Shown: in pieces, positions 22,134-31,527 of the stretch
Layout: each line of letters starts with the position of its first letter
How positions within the stretch are numbered: position 1 is the stretch's first letter
DNA from: Trichosporon coremiiforme
Taxonomy: Eukaryota; Basidiomycota; Tremellomycetes; Trichosporonales; Trichosporonaceae
Direction of reading: 5' to 3'
Assembly (NCBI GenBank): GCA_039545355.1
Contig: BCJJ01000020.1
Span: forward strand, 636,441-700,440
Length of the DNA: 64,000 nt
Position numbers and translations under genes: made by a program
Notes under the pieces: model-generated
Told to the model about the DNA's origin: nothing
The model's database searches: none
What the model saw: only the letters and a program-made list of their open reading frames with translations

Positions 22134-22207
22134 GGGTGTGGGGAATGTGTCAAAGTGCGTGCTCGTTGCGCGAATTATCGAGGCATGCCCGAGTACAGGC
22201 TACTCAC
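21946..22207 (-). other. Putative 3'UTR intron of the 80-aa gene
   Basis: Nine bases after the TAA of the 80-aa gene the minus strand has a consensus donor, CAG|GTGAGT (22207). CAGCTGACCTCGCAG, with the branch-acceptor arrangement used throughout this window, occurs at 21946. Splicing would remove 262 bases, including the long C tract on the transcript. Seen as motifs only; no transcript evidence. Confidence 0.35.
22061..22132 (+). repeat. Poly-G tract, G27-A-G44
   Basis: 27 consecutive G, one A (22088), then 44 G, followed by AGGGTGTGGGG. Poly-C on the transcript of the adjacent minus-strand gene. Length is probably approximate because such runs are hard to sequence. Confidence 0.9.
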
Positions 22208-22215
22208 CTGTTGGC

Positions 22216-22458
22216 TTAGACGGAGGCGACTAATCCGACGAGGCCGAGGATGATGGGGATGAAGGACCACGAGCCAAGGACAGCGTTGAAGGACGGGGCG
22301 GCACTCTTGTCGCCGCCGCCGACGGCCGACTTGGCGGCGCCAGCGGCCGAGCCGATAGCAGAGGTCGCGGCCCCGACACCCGAGACGATGTTGGAGGTCG
22401 CGGCGGCGACGCCAGAGGCGGCGTTCGAGGTGATGTTCTCGGCGAGGTAGATAGGCAT
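22216..22458 (-). CDS. Small alanine/serine-rich protein with C-terminal hydrophobic tail
   Basis: 80 codons, single exon, from ATG 22458 to TAA 22216. Residues 1-55 are small amino acids (Ala, Ser, Gly, Thr, Val) with repeated ATSN/GAATSA/GAAKSA units. Residues 57-80 are hydrophobic (SWSFIPIILGLVGLVASV), giving a tail-anchor or membrane-insert topology without an N-terminal signal. A TATA box lies 80 bp upstream and codons strongly prefer C-ending forms, so it is likely well expressed. Not a family I recognise. The 3' side carries a possible UTR intron with a giant G/C homopolymer. Confidence 0.65.
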   Translation of the reverse strand: MPIYLAENITSNAASGVAAATSNIVSGVGAATSAIGSAAGAAKSAVGGGDKSAAPSFNAVLGSWSFIPIILGLVGLVASV

Positions 22459-22537
22459 TGCGAAGTGAGTGTGGTGGTGGTGGTGAGAGAAAGTTGAAGG
22501 TCGTGGGATCCGGTCATGACTATTGCCTTGCGCCAGG

Positions 22538-22544
22538 ATTTATA
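22538..22544 (-). promoter_or_regulatory. TATA box (TATAAAT)
   Basis: TATAAAT on the minus strand 80 bp upstream of the 80-aa gene; the leader between them is CA/CT-rich, ending in CCACCACCACCACAC-type sequence. Confidence 0.5.
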
Positions 22545-25500
22545 GCTTTACAGGCGCCTGAAAGTCGTGTCTCACCCGTCTCACGTCTCCTGCCGCTGGT
22601 GCCCCCGGATCGCCTCCCTCCGGCGCCTACAAATGCGGATCATGGCCCTCGGAAATTCCTCATGCTGTTTTTTCCATCCTGTGGACCTGCTGCCCCTCGC
22701 GACGGCGATGCGCTCATGCAAGTTTACTCTTCCGGGTTGGGCCGCAGGTTACGTGCCGATGAAGCCTCAGCCCCAACGGCATTACCACCAGCGTGGGTCG
22801 GCGCTGTGCCGATTGTGCCGCCGTGCCATGCTGGCAACCCTTGTGTCAGGTTGCATACTCAGAGTCTTTGTACCCTTGGCCCTCTTCCTCTGGGCGTGCA
22901 CGGAAACAACAAACAGACAGACCTCGCGGTGGGTGGTGCACGAGGTCGATGATGCTGGCGAATAGCTTTGCCTCAGTCAGGTACATGACCCTTGAAGGGC
23001 AGGTACGAGGTACAATACTTTGAGGGAGCCAGGAGCCAACTCGAGCTAGCGCCGGCGCTCCGAGGGCCGGAGCGCATCCCTTGTGAGGGTCCGGAGCGTA
23101 AACTTGGAGCGCTAGCAGTCCCAAGGAAGGTCTGGCGGAAGCATCACCGAAGTCACGGATTAGCAGGTTGCCGCAGGTACTGTATACACCTCAGGCTGGC
23201 TCTGCAGGCTCGATGAACTGCGAGTGGGTCCGAGGGTTCGCGCTCGAAAATAAGCTTTCGCCTCCCGTGGAGTCTTATCAGACTCAGACCTGCCTACCCT
23301 GTGGCAGCGTGCTTGGGCTCCTCATGTGCACACTGGCTTGCGTGATGGAATATGCTGCTCCACCTGCTCCTCTCGGACAATCACGAGTATGCTCGCATGC
23401 GCGGGTGACTCCCCTCTTGGAGCCAAGATACCGCGTCGCAAGCAGCCCAGTGCACACGAGGCAGTGGGGCCGTTTGGAAGCTTAATCTTCGGAGCGTTCT
23501 GCCTGACTACGGCCAGCGCGCAGCACGCGGGTGCACATGGGTTCCGGGAAATCAGAAGGCCATGGAGCAGGCTCGATGGGTGCGTCACACGGCACACTCC
23601 GGGCTTCGTATGCGCATAATGCGCATCCAAGGAGCCTACGGAAGCGTGCGCCGTTGTACCGGCGAACCGTATACGAGAAACTGACCGGGGGTTCGAGGTC
23701 CTGGCGCAAGGAGACTCGGACACTCCAGGGGACCGAACCCAACCTTATCGTGCCGCGGCGACCATCGCCCACATGTACGCATTGTAACGAGGAGCATCGC
23801 GTGCTCTTTGGATGCTCGTGAGGTACATGGGCGCGTTGTTGGATGTCGGAGAGAAAGCACGCGCTATGGACATTGTTGTCTCAATGTCGACTTGTTCAGG
23901 ACAGAGGCGCCTGTTTGCCCTGGGAGTCACCGCGTCCAACGAGAAAGCAGCTACGGATGATCCAGGCTCAGCCAGGAACAGCTCTGACACAACGTCGCTT
24001 ACGTCGATTCGCCCATTGACTATCAGATCTCAGCTGACGCCTTCGATTGTCAAAGGGGGGTCATATCGTTTACGAAGGGTCAAATGCGAAACAGTCACGG
24101 CGGGTCACCGTTCGAATTTTCGCCGGAATCATGTCCAGAAAGAGTAGGAAGAGGAAGTTGGAAGGACCTGAAATGTCAAAACGCACCCGAGACTCGGCGA
24201 CTGCCGCAGCTGCCGGAGCGGCGTGCGTACATGCGTGCTTTTCTGGCGCTCGTCGTTGAGCAGAACAAGCCACGATCGCCTGCAGCATCCTGCACTAGTG
24301 ACATCGACGGGGTCGTCATGGCGTAATGGCGTTCTGGCTGGCGGCCAGCCTGGGTCTGACAAAGGCGTGCCTCAGCCGTGGCCACGGTCTGGCGCCCGTT
24401 CTCGTTCCTCGTTCCTTTATCAAACCCTCCACAAATCCTCCAAACCCTCCAAACCCTCCAAACCCTCCATCCCCCCGATCTTCTGTACGGGTTCTCCACA
24501 CCTCACGCCCTAAGGAGTAAGGGTACCCCGCATTTCTGCGCGTTCTGCATAATTACAGAAACCAGAAGGATCCGTAACTATGCTCCGTTCACCGTCCGTA
24601 CGTCGCATTCGGATTCTTGACCCATGGCGAGTCGTGGAGCAGTTGCTCTGACCTTCCGAGCGCAGCCGGCGAATATTGCAGATAAACCTCGAACAGATGA
24701 ATGCCCAATTCAGCGGCGCCGAACAGCGTCCGCAGTCTCTCAGTGCATAGAAGGGCGCCAGACGCGCCAGATGAGCGCCAAGAAGACGCCACGGCACGTC
24801 CCCCTGGCACGCTACGCCCACGTTGTGCTCTAACTCTTCCCAGGTCCCCACCTCCCCCCGCTAGCCCCACCGTCCCGAACTGCTCACCTCTCGGCGAGTG
24901 CGGCATGTGGTTCTTGTGCGACTCTGGACCTGGTATCTCGGGTGTTCCTCTCCCCTCGGACCCTCTCGGCCCCCGCCCCTGCCACGCAGCAGTAATTCAT
25001 GCTGGAACGCCGGAAGTAAGTTTCTCTTCCGTTGTGGATCTGCTGATGTCCATGTCAGAGCGGGAGGAGTACGCATGACAAAGAGGTACTCGCGAAGCTC
25101 GGTTCGGCCGTTTACCCGTCCAAAGACGCCGAGGACGCCGAGCCAACCGAACCCTTGTCGACCCAGGAACTCACAACTCGACCAACCGCTGCGCGTTACA
25201 TAGAGCGCAGAAGAGCCAGAAATTCACTCAAGCTCTCGCAGTTATCGCTAAACACTCTAACTCGCTGGACCCACCGGTTCCTCGGCGCGGCACGCGGCAC
25301 GCACCTACGCAGTGTTCCCGACGATAGCTGCGCCCGCTCTGCGCAGCGCGCGTAGAGTGCTTGGCGTCCAGAATCGTCTCTGGACACCGATCGAGCTCGC
25401 CCACCATCCGAGTTTCGGCGCGGTTCCCGTCAACCCTCCCCTCCAAGGTTCGCTTCGAGCATGAGAGAGGATGACAAATAAACCACACGAGACGCACGCG

Positions 25501-26597
25501 GAGCAACAAAACTGCGCACCGACGAGACCGAGGTCAGGTGCAACGTCTGCTGTGAGCCTGGCGGGAGCTGTCGGGATGTGGAAAGCACAGGTGAACAGCT
25601 GATATGGCTGGAATGCTCGGCATTCAACAACGCTCCTATCATGCTCAGCCGGGAGCACGTTAGTGACTGTGATGAGTGCTCTGATAGGTGGCGTAAAGCC
25701 TCTGTCGCGTTATCGAGGGGATGAGCGTCTGGACCATCAGCGCTTCGGCTTGTCTCTGCAATGTCAAGATGAGGATCGTTCGTTGAGCACGCCTTCGAAG
25801 TCTCACCGAGAGATGGGGCGCCTGCACTTGATGCTCAAGACGACAACGATTGACCATAGAGTCGGACCAGAACAGGGGCGAACTGACCGCCCTCTGACAA
25901 CTTGTCTGACTTGGGGAGGTCACAGTCACCACCGATGCACTCCCGCTGGAAGCGGGGACATTCGAGGCGCGTTGTAGGACAGCTAGGACAGTGCGACAGG
26001 GCGACAGGGCGCCTCAGCTTCCAGCTGATCGCGCCCCCGACGATGACGGAGGCATCTCTGGATCGGCGGCGAGGAAGATCACATCTCGCTCAGCTGTGAA
26101 AAGAGACCGCTGCTGAAAACCTTGACTACTCCCTTCTCACACCCCACTGCAACGTCTAACCGCACCTATTCCCTCATTAAAGCGAGAGCGACTCTTAGGC
26201 CAAGCCTATTGCAATGATGAAGCGGTAAGCTGAGACACCGTGCGCTGCAGCTGAATCGCACAGTGTTCATTGTCCGCAGCGTAAGAGTTTTGCCATTGCC
26301 CTTGGCACCTTCCCCCGTTCTCCGGGTAGAAGTGCCTCCCTCAAGCACAAGTGCGACACCCCCCTTCCCTTACTTCTTCATGCCCCGCGGCACCCACCCA
26401 TCTCACGGACTCGCCGACATGCGAGCCGCTCCTCCTGGAGCGACACGGCTCGGCGCGACCGCGCAACCAGCAAGGCTTAGCTGGCCATTCTCGGCGGTCG
26501 GAGGCTCTTCTCGTCTGCGGCCGAAGCGCGTCAGGAACTGATCGACGGGTTGCTCATCTCAACCTCAAGCTCCTTCGCCTCTGGGTTAGGAGCCTGA
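22545..26597. other. Gene-poor region, no supported CDS
   Basis: 4 kb with short open frames only. I found no transposon hallmark, tRNA or spliced gene. The one local structure is a small 9-bp tandem repeat near 24.4 kb. Confidence 0.5.
24422..24470 (+). repeat. Minisatellite, 9-bp unit CCTCCAAAC
   Basis: About five copies of CCTCCAAAC-type units in tandem, the first copies slightly diverged. Confidence 0.8.
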
Positions 26598-27008
26598 ATG
26601 GCGGTCCGATGTCACCGCTTTCCCGAGATTGTGGGAGCTCTGGTTGTCCCTGTGCCGAGTACGGAGGAAGAGCTCCGCCGTGCCACTGTGCTTGCCCACT
26701 TCGCCGAGGGCATGATCGCGTACTGGCTGGGCACCATCAATGACGACAGCGTGCTGCGCAGGATCGGAGGTCGGGTTCGTTCGGAGTACGACTGGGCCCG
26801 GGCCGACTCGGAGCTGTCGTTTCGCGAGGGAGTACGGGCGTTGCCTGGGCGTGGTGAAGGGTCCGGGCAAGAAGCCGCTGCTCGTCAACGCTTTGTATCG
26901 AAGCTGACTGATATAGACGGGCTCAAGCTCATCACACGAGCAGGCGCCGAGCAGGCATATGCAATGAATCATGCACCAAATCCTTGTGAGGCAGAGTACA
27001 ATGCATGA
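26598..27008 (+). CDS. Short ORF, possibly a gene remnant
   Basis: 136-codon frame. The middle (STEEELRRATVLAHFAEGM, then IAYWLGTINDDSVLRRIGGR) has protein-like composition and G/C-ending codons. An in-frame TGA sits directly before the ATG and no splice extension is convincing. No family recognised. It lies just past the 3' end of a decayed helicase and may be a relic as well. Confidence 0.3.
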   Translation: MAVRCHRFPEIVGALVVPVPSTEEELRRATVLAHFAEGMIAYWLGTINDDSVLRRIGGRVRSEYDWARADSELSFREGVRALPGRGEGSGQEAAARQRFVSKLTDIDGLKLITRAGAEQAYAMNHAPNPCEAEYNA

Positions 27009-27168
27009 AGTCGCGGTCGGCGCAACTATTGAAAGAATGGATGAAGTCGGGACGTGGTCGGATATAAACACAGGTGGTGGTTGACTTTTCACACTGATGG
27101 CCGCCCCGAGTTATCGATCCATAGACCGACCAGCCATGGCACTGCCGCGCTGGTCGCCGTGTGCGAAC

Positions 27169-28584
27169 TCAAGAGCGTGCGTGTTGCCAAACTTCCCGGG
27201 TCTTGGCGAAGCGCTTGCCGACCGTGCGCTTGACGTGCTGCAGCTGGCCGCAGTACGTCGCGATGACCTTGACGGAGACGGGATTGGACAAATCGTGCGC
27301 CGCTGCTATGACACCAGGCACGCCGAGCAGCTGCACCACAACGTCCGTCTCGCCCTTGTTCATAACGGTTGTACCCTCGTTGCGATGGGGCGATTCCGTC
27401 ATGACCAACGAGAGAGGGCCCAGGCCCGATGACGAGCCAAGGAGCCGTCTTGCTCGAGTACAGCCAGTGCAAGTCCGCGCTGCGAAGGCGGCCATCGTAC
27501 ACGGTGCTGCTCATGTTCCGCAGATGAGGTCGTGTATACGCCTCTGAGTGCTGAACGGTCAGCTTCCGAAGTCTCGCATCCCTTACTCGAGGAAGACCCT
27601 GTACTTCCCCCACTCCACCAGCCGCTGGAAGAGACTCTGCTGTTAATTCACGCCTAGGGCCGTGCGCGAAGTTACCAGCGGCGGGAGCTGCTGGTGGTCG
27701 CCGACGAGCACGAGCTGGGATGCGACCAGCTGCATCACACCGAGCGCGTTCGGCTCCATGGCGCAACCACCTTCGTCGAACACGACGCGAGAGAGAAGGA
27801 CAGACCGTCGTCGTCGTCGTCGTCGTCGTTCTTCTTCTTGGAAAACTGCGAGACAGTAGTGATCGTCGTGGCGACGTGGATGGTCGTCTCGGCGCGGATG
27901 CGCTTTGTCGCGCGCCTCCAAGCTCCCGAGATCGGAAAGTCGTCCCGGACCTTCTCAGAGATCCAGTACTTGCGGTACGTGGGATCCAGATTCTCGTCCC
28001 TTCCCCAGCACGAGACCCCTGGTCCCTCCAAGAGCGGCGACTGGACGAGACGATCGAGCAGACTGTCGACCACGGCGTTGGCCGGGGTGACAACCAGGAC
28101 CGGCCGGGCACTGATCTGGACGGCGCGGTGGACCATGTGCTCGGCGGTCTCGAACTTTCCTCGTGGCCGGAGGGCTAAGGTCAGCTAACTCTCACCGGTC
28201 AGAGTGTGACTCCCCCTGAACAAGAAGCGGTCGACGTCTTCCTTCGTCCAGGGCCGCAACAGCCTCAGCCTGCGCCCGGTCGAGGCCGTAGAGGGACGCA
28301 AGCTCCTGCACGCGTAGCTCGTCGGGATACAGCGGCTGGTCACCCCGCAAGGCCTCAATGGTCTCCCTCCTTCTTGGTCGTCCGATAGGCGCTTGAGGCT
28401 CGATCACATAACGGCGCGGCCCGCCCGGCGGGCAAGGAGGGTGACGCCAGCTCGGATCGGCTCCGACATCTTCGCGTGACATGAGAACGGCGGAACACAA
28501 CCCCCTCGCCGTACGCGTGTTCCAAAATGCGCATAGCCAGCCCGTTCTTAGCACCCTCGACCGGGAGTCCCCCATCGGCACCAC
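27169..28584 (-). pseudogene. Decayed SF1 (UPF1-like) helicase core
   Basis: Minus-strand fragments in helicase order but different frames. The Q-region is ELASLYGLDRAQAEAVAALD (about 28300). Then RPLLVQG should lead into the Walker A loop, but GxxGTGKS is missing and the frame shifts into SHTLT (about 28200). Motif Ia is RPVLVVTPANAVVDSLLDRL (about 28110), motif II FDEGGCAMEP (about 27775, DEGG for DEAG), motif III LVLVGDHQQLPPLV (about 27690). Further on are SLFQRLVEWGKYRVFLE (about 27590-27640) and GETDVVVQLLGVPGVIAAAH plus VSVKVIATYCGQLQHVK (about 27250-27350). A CGT x8 repeat at 27806-27829 sits where the frame changes between motifs Ia and II. Loss of the P-loop and multiple frame changes argue for a pseudogene. 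An unrecognised multi-intron gene is the alternative. Confidence 0.65.
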
Positions 28585-28849
28585 GCGCCCTCAGCTCCAG
28601 TCGGGAGTAGGTCTCCATGAGCTCGAGGTAGGCAGGAACGTGTGAAGGCTCCGCGAGACCGAGATCGGGTCCGTCCTCGAACTCGGCGAGCTTGCGAGTG
28701 AGCTCAGCCTTGGGCCCCTCGGAGGGCGCGCCCTTGGTCTTGGTAGGTCACGGATGCCGATGGCCGTGTACGTAGAGGCGAGCCGCTCTTCCGTATCCTC
28801 CGGAGAACTCTGGTACAGTAAGCGTCCATCTTGACGAAGCAACTTACTC

Positions 28850-30762
28850 TAGTTGTCGGGGACTGCTTTTTGCGCTGTACGAGTGCTGGCGGAAAGGCGA
28901 CGTAGCTGTCGAGAGGCACGTCGAACTCGAGAGCTCAGCCGACGACAGGCCGTTGACCTTGTACTCCTCCTCGACCTCCCCGGCGAAGCTGAACGACGCG
29001 AGCGCCACGGGCTCCATTAGCTTGCACGCAACGGGGCAGTCGGCCACTTTCTGCATCCTCGACGCTGTTGTCAATCTCTGAATGTGCGCAACATGTCATT
29101 CACCAGCGCTTCTAAACATGCCGACGAGCACCGGGAGGCGCCACGACCGAACCGGCCGGTTCTCCAACCACAACTCCACCCTAGCGTTGACCATGGACTT
29201 GTCGTAGTCGACCAGTGAGGCCGAAAACGCGCAGGCGAAGCCCAGGTTGAAAGGCGCGTTGTTGGTGTTGTGCGCCAACAGGGTCGGGGACGGCGGCCGT
29301 GGCGAGCGGGGACGAAGTCGATCTCGATGCCGGAAATAATACTCCGGGTGCCGTACTTGACTCAGTGCTTGATCCACAGGAACAGAACGCCGGCAGGCCC
29401 GTTCTTGTCTGACGGCGGGAAGAGGGAGTCGCAATCTTCCTCTGCACGGCGCAGAACCCGGACTGCCATCGCCACACGTCGTCCTCCTCGGCCTCCGGCC
29501 AGAACACAACGAGGAACCCGGCACTGTTCCGCGGCACGCTCTTGCCCTTGAGCTCCCTATCTGTTAGTAGTTAGCATATGAATGACACTTACTCGTACTC
29601 CTCCACGACCTTCACGTACGTCGCTAAGTACTCCAGCAGTTCGAGCACGAGGTCATCTTCGCTGGGAGCCGCGTCGTACTACTTGATCAGGTCGATGATA
29701 GACCTGCCCTCTCCCGCTTGACACGCTGGAGGCGGTGACCAGAGTCGGGCTCGGAGATGAGCTCCTTGCATGCCTCTTCGAGGTCGATGACGACGAGTTT
29801 CTCTTCGACAGAGAGAAGATCTCGCCTCATGTACCCTCGTGGACGTCCTGCGTCGCGTCGAGGAGTGGCGTGGGGGCATTGCCGTCCAGCCCTCGATTGT
29901 CAGGAAGATGCCACCGAGGACAACGTCAATGCTACGCCGTAACCGCCGCCCTTGGCGAGGCTGTGCCACGTTGGCACGGTTTCCACCTCGCCGGGCTTGT
30001 GATACGCGGCGGAGGCAGGCGTGCTGTCGTCCTCGAGGAAGACCTGTCGGCAGAGGTCCAAGCTTTCCCTCACTGCGTAGCGACGGTTGCGGAGGTTCTC
30101 GAATCTTTGTCGCGCCGCAGGGACCTGGTCGGTGTCGACAAAGCACCAGTTGTCGAGCTCGTGTAGTGGAGACCCGCCGGCCAGCCACTCGGTCACGATG
30201 TTGATCATCTCTTGGGCTGTCGTCGTAGGCTCCTTCGGTACGACATCAGCGAATGTGAATGCCGAAGTCCCCAGCGCCCTTGCATTGTCTTTCAGTAGAA
30301 GCAGAACCAACAAGCTCACCTCAACCAGCGTGATCGAACGGCCTGGAGCGGCCGTGCCGCCGTAGCGGCGCTCGATCTCGCTGATCGCAAGAGCCCAGAG
30401 GTCCCTGAGAATTTGCCCTCGACGTATCGCTGCGTCGTGCACGCTTTACACCTCCCCTCACCGAAGTAGTCGCCGCACGACACAGTTCGGTCTGCGAACA
30501 GGTCATCCGGGTCGTGCACATCGGTCACCAACTCCCCGTGACGGTCGCCGACGCAATAGTGCATCCCGCACTGGCCGTTGAAAAGCGGCCTGCTGCCTGC
30601 GCTTCGCGCTCGAGGAATAACCGAGCCGGCGTCTCGCTCTGATGGTCGCTCAGGCGGCCGAGACTTGCCGCCTGCTGCTGGAGCAGCTCCTCCTGTTCGG
30701 TATCTCGATGAACTTAATTCAGACCCGATCTCGGTCGGACGGATCCAGGTCCTGGAAGTCAT
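28850..30762 (-). pseudogene. Frameshifted coding remnant upstream of the helicase core
   Basis: Protein-like blocks on the same strand as the helicase, in changing frames. They are a Cys/His-rich block (GQCGMHYCVGDRHGELVTDV, then CGDYFGEGRCKACTTQRY, about 30400-30580), ILRDLWALAISEIERRYGG (about 30360-30420) and EMINIVTEWLAGGSPLHELD (about 30150-30210). RRDLLSVEEKLVVIDLEEAC (about 29770-29830) and KSVPRNSAGFLVVFWPEAEE (about 29500-29560) follow. In-frame stops follow several (for example after FLWIKH). Probably the N-terminal half of the same decayed helicase gene, or a neighbouring dead gene. The Cys/His block hints at a zinc-binding segment, as in UPF1- or NFX1-type proteins, but this is weak. 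Confidence 0.5.
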
Positions 30763-31527
30763 CGCGAACCAGTGGGAGCCACTTATCTCGCGTCTCCTAG
30801 GACGAGAAGCAGACGCTCTTCTGATTGTACACTATCTTGAACAGATGGCAGCGCGCCGACGGATCTTCAAGTTGCTCGGGAGAGGACGAAGGCGATGTCG
30901 AAGTTCCAGGCGGAGTCGGGCTCAGGTGCAGGGGGCTGAAATGCTGTGGCTGATTGAGGCCGGGGCTATCAAGGCAAAAAATAGAGGAGGCTGTCGGAGA
31001 AGGTGGTTAAACGTGGCAAAGGAGTGGTTGTGAGTGGAAGAACGAAGGGTCGTGGAGAGGAAGGACGGTCGTGTTAACGTATGAGAGTTGACGTTCCAGC
31101 GCAAGCTAATGTGAAACGTATCAGAAGCGATCTGTGATCTGTAGCCCGCAGCCGGCCAGATGGGTAGCAGGGTTGAGGGGCGCAGGTCCCCGCTAGGCTA
31201 GGCTGACGTCGGTCTAATCTGCTGTGAGGGAGAAAAGGTAGAGCGAAGCACAAGTCGTTAATCCGCGTGCGGCTCGTCGGGCGGGGTCAACCTGCCCTTT
31301 TGCGCAAGCTCCAAACAACTCGTGCCAGCCCATGCTGCGCAGAAGCTTCATGGGCAGCACCTAGCCGCCGATAACCTCGCGGCGATCCAGAAGAAGAGAC
31401 AAGAATAGTTAGAGCGGTGAAGCTGGGGGGGTGGAGGTGGAGATCAAGGGAAGCAAATCCGTGTGGCACGCGGCGAATGTGGCTATCTGCTAACATGGTT
31501 GCATCTCCTTATACATGCAATTTTTGC
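30763..31527. other. Intergenic, no gene seen
   Basis: Between the helicase remnant and the 3' end of SDH1. No supported feature. Confidence 0.55.

Noticed and set aside
22001..22253. Gly-rich frames through the poly-G tract
   Set aside because: Poly-glycine is simply translation of the G homopolymer.
27089..28111. Minus-strand 340-codon frame over the helicase remnant
   Set aside because: Arg/Ser/Thr-rich reading in a frame that does not contain the helicase motifs; the motif-bearing frames are the shorter ones.
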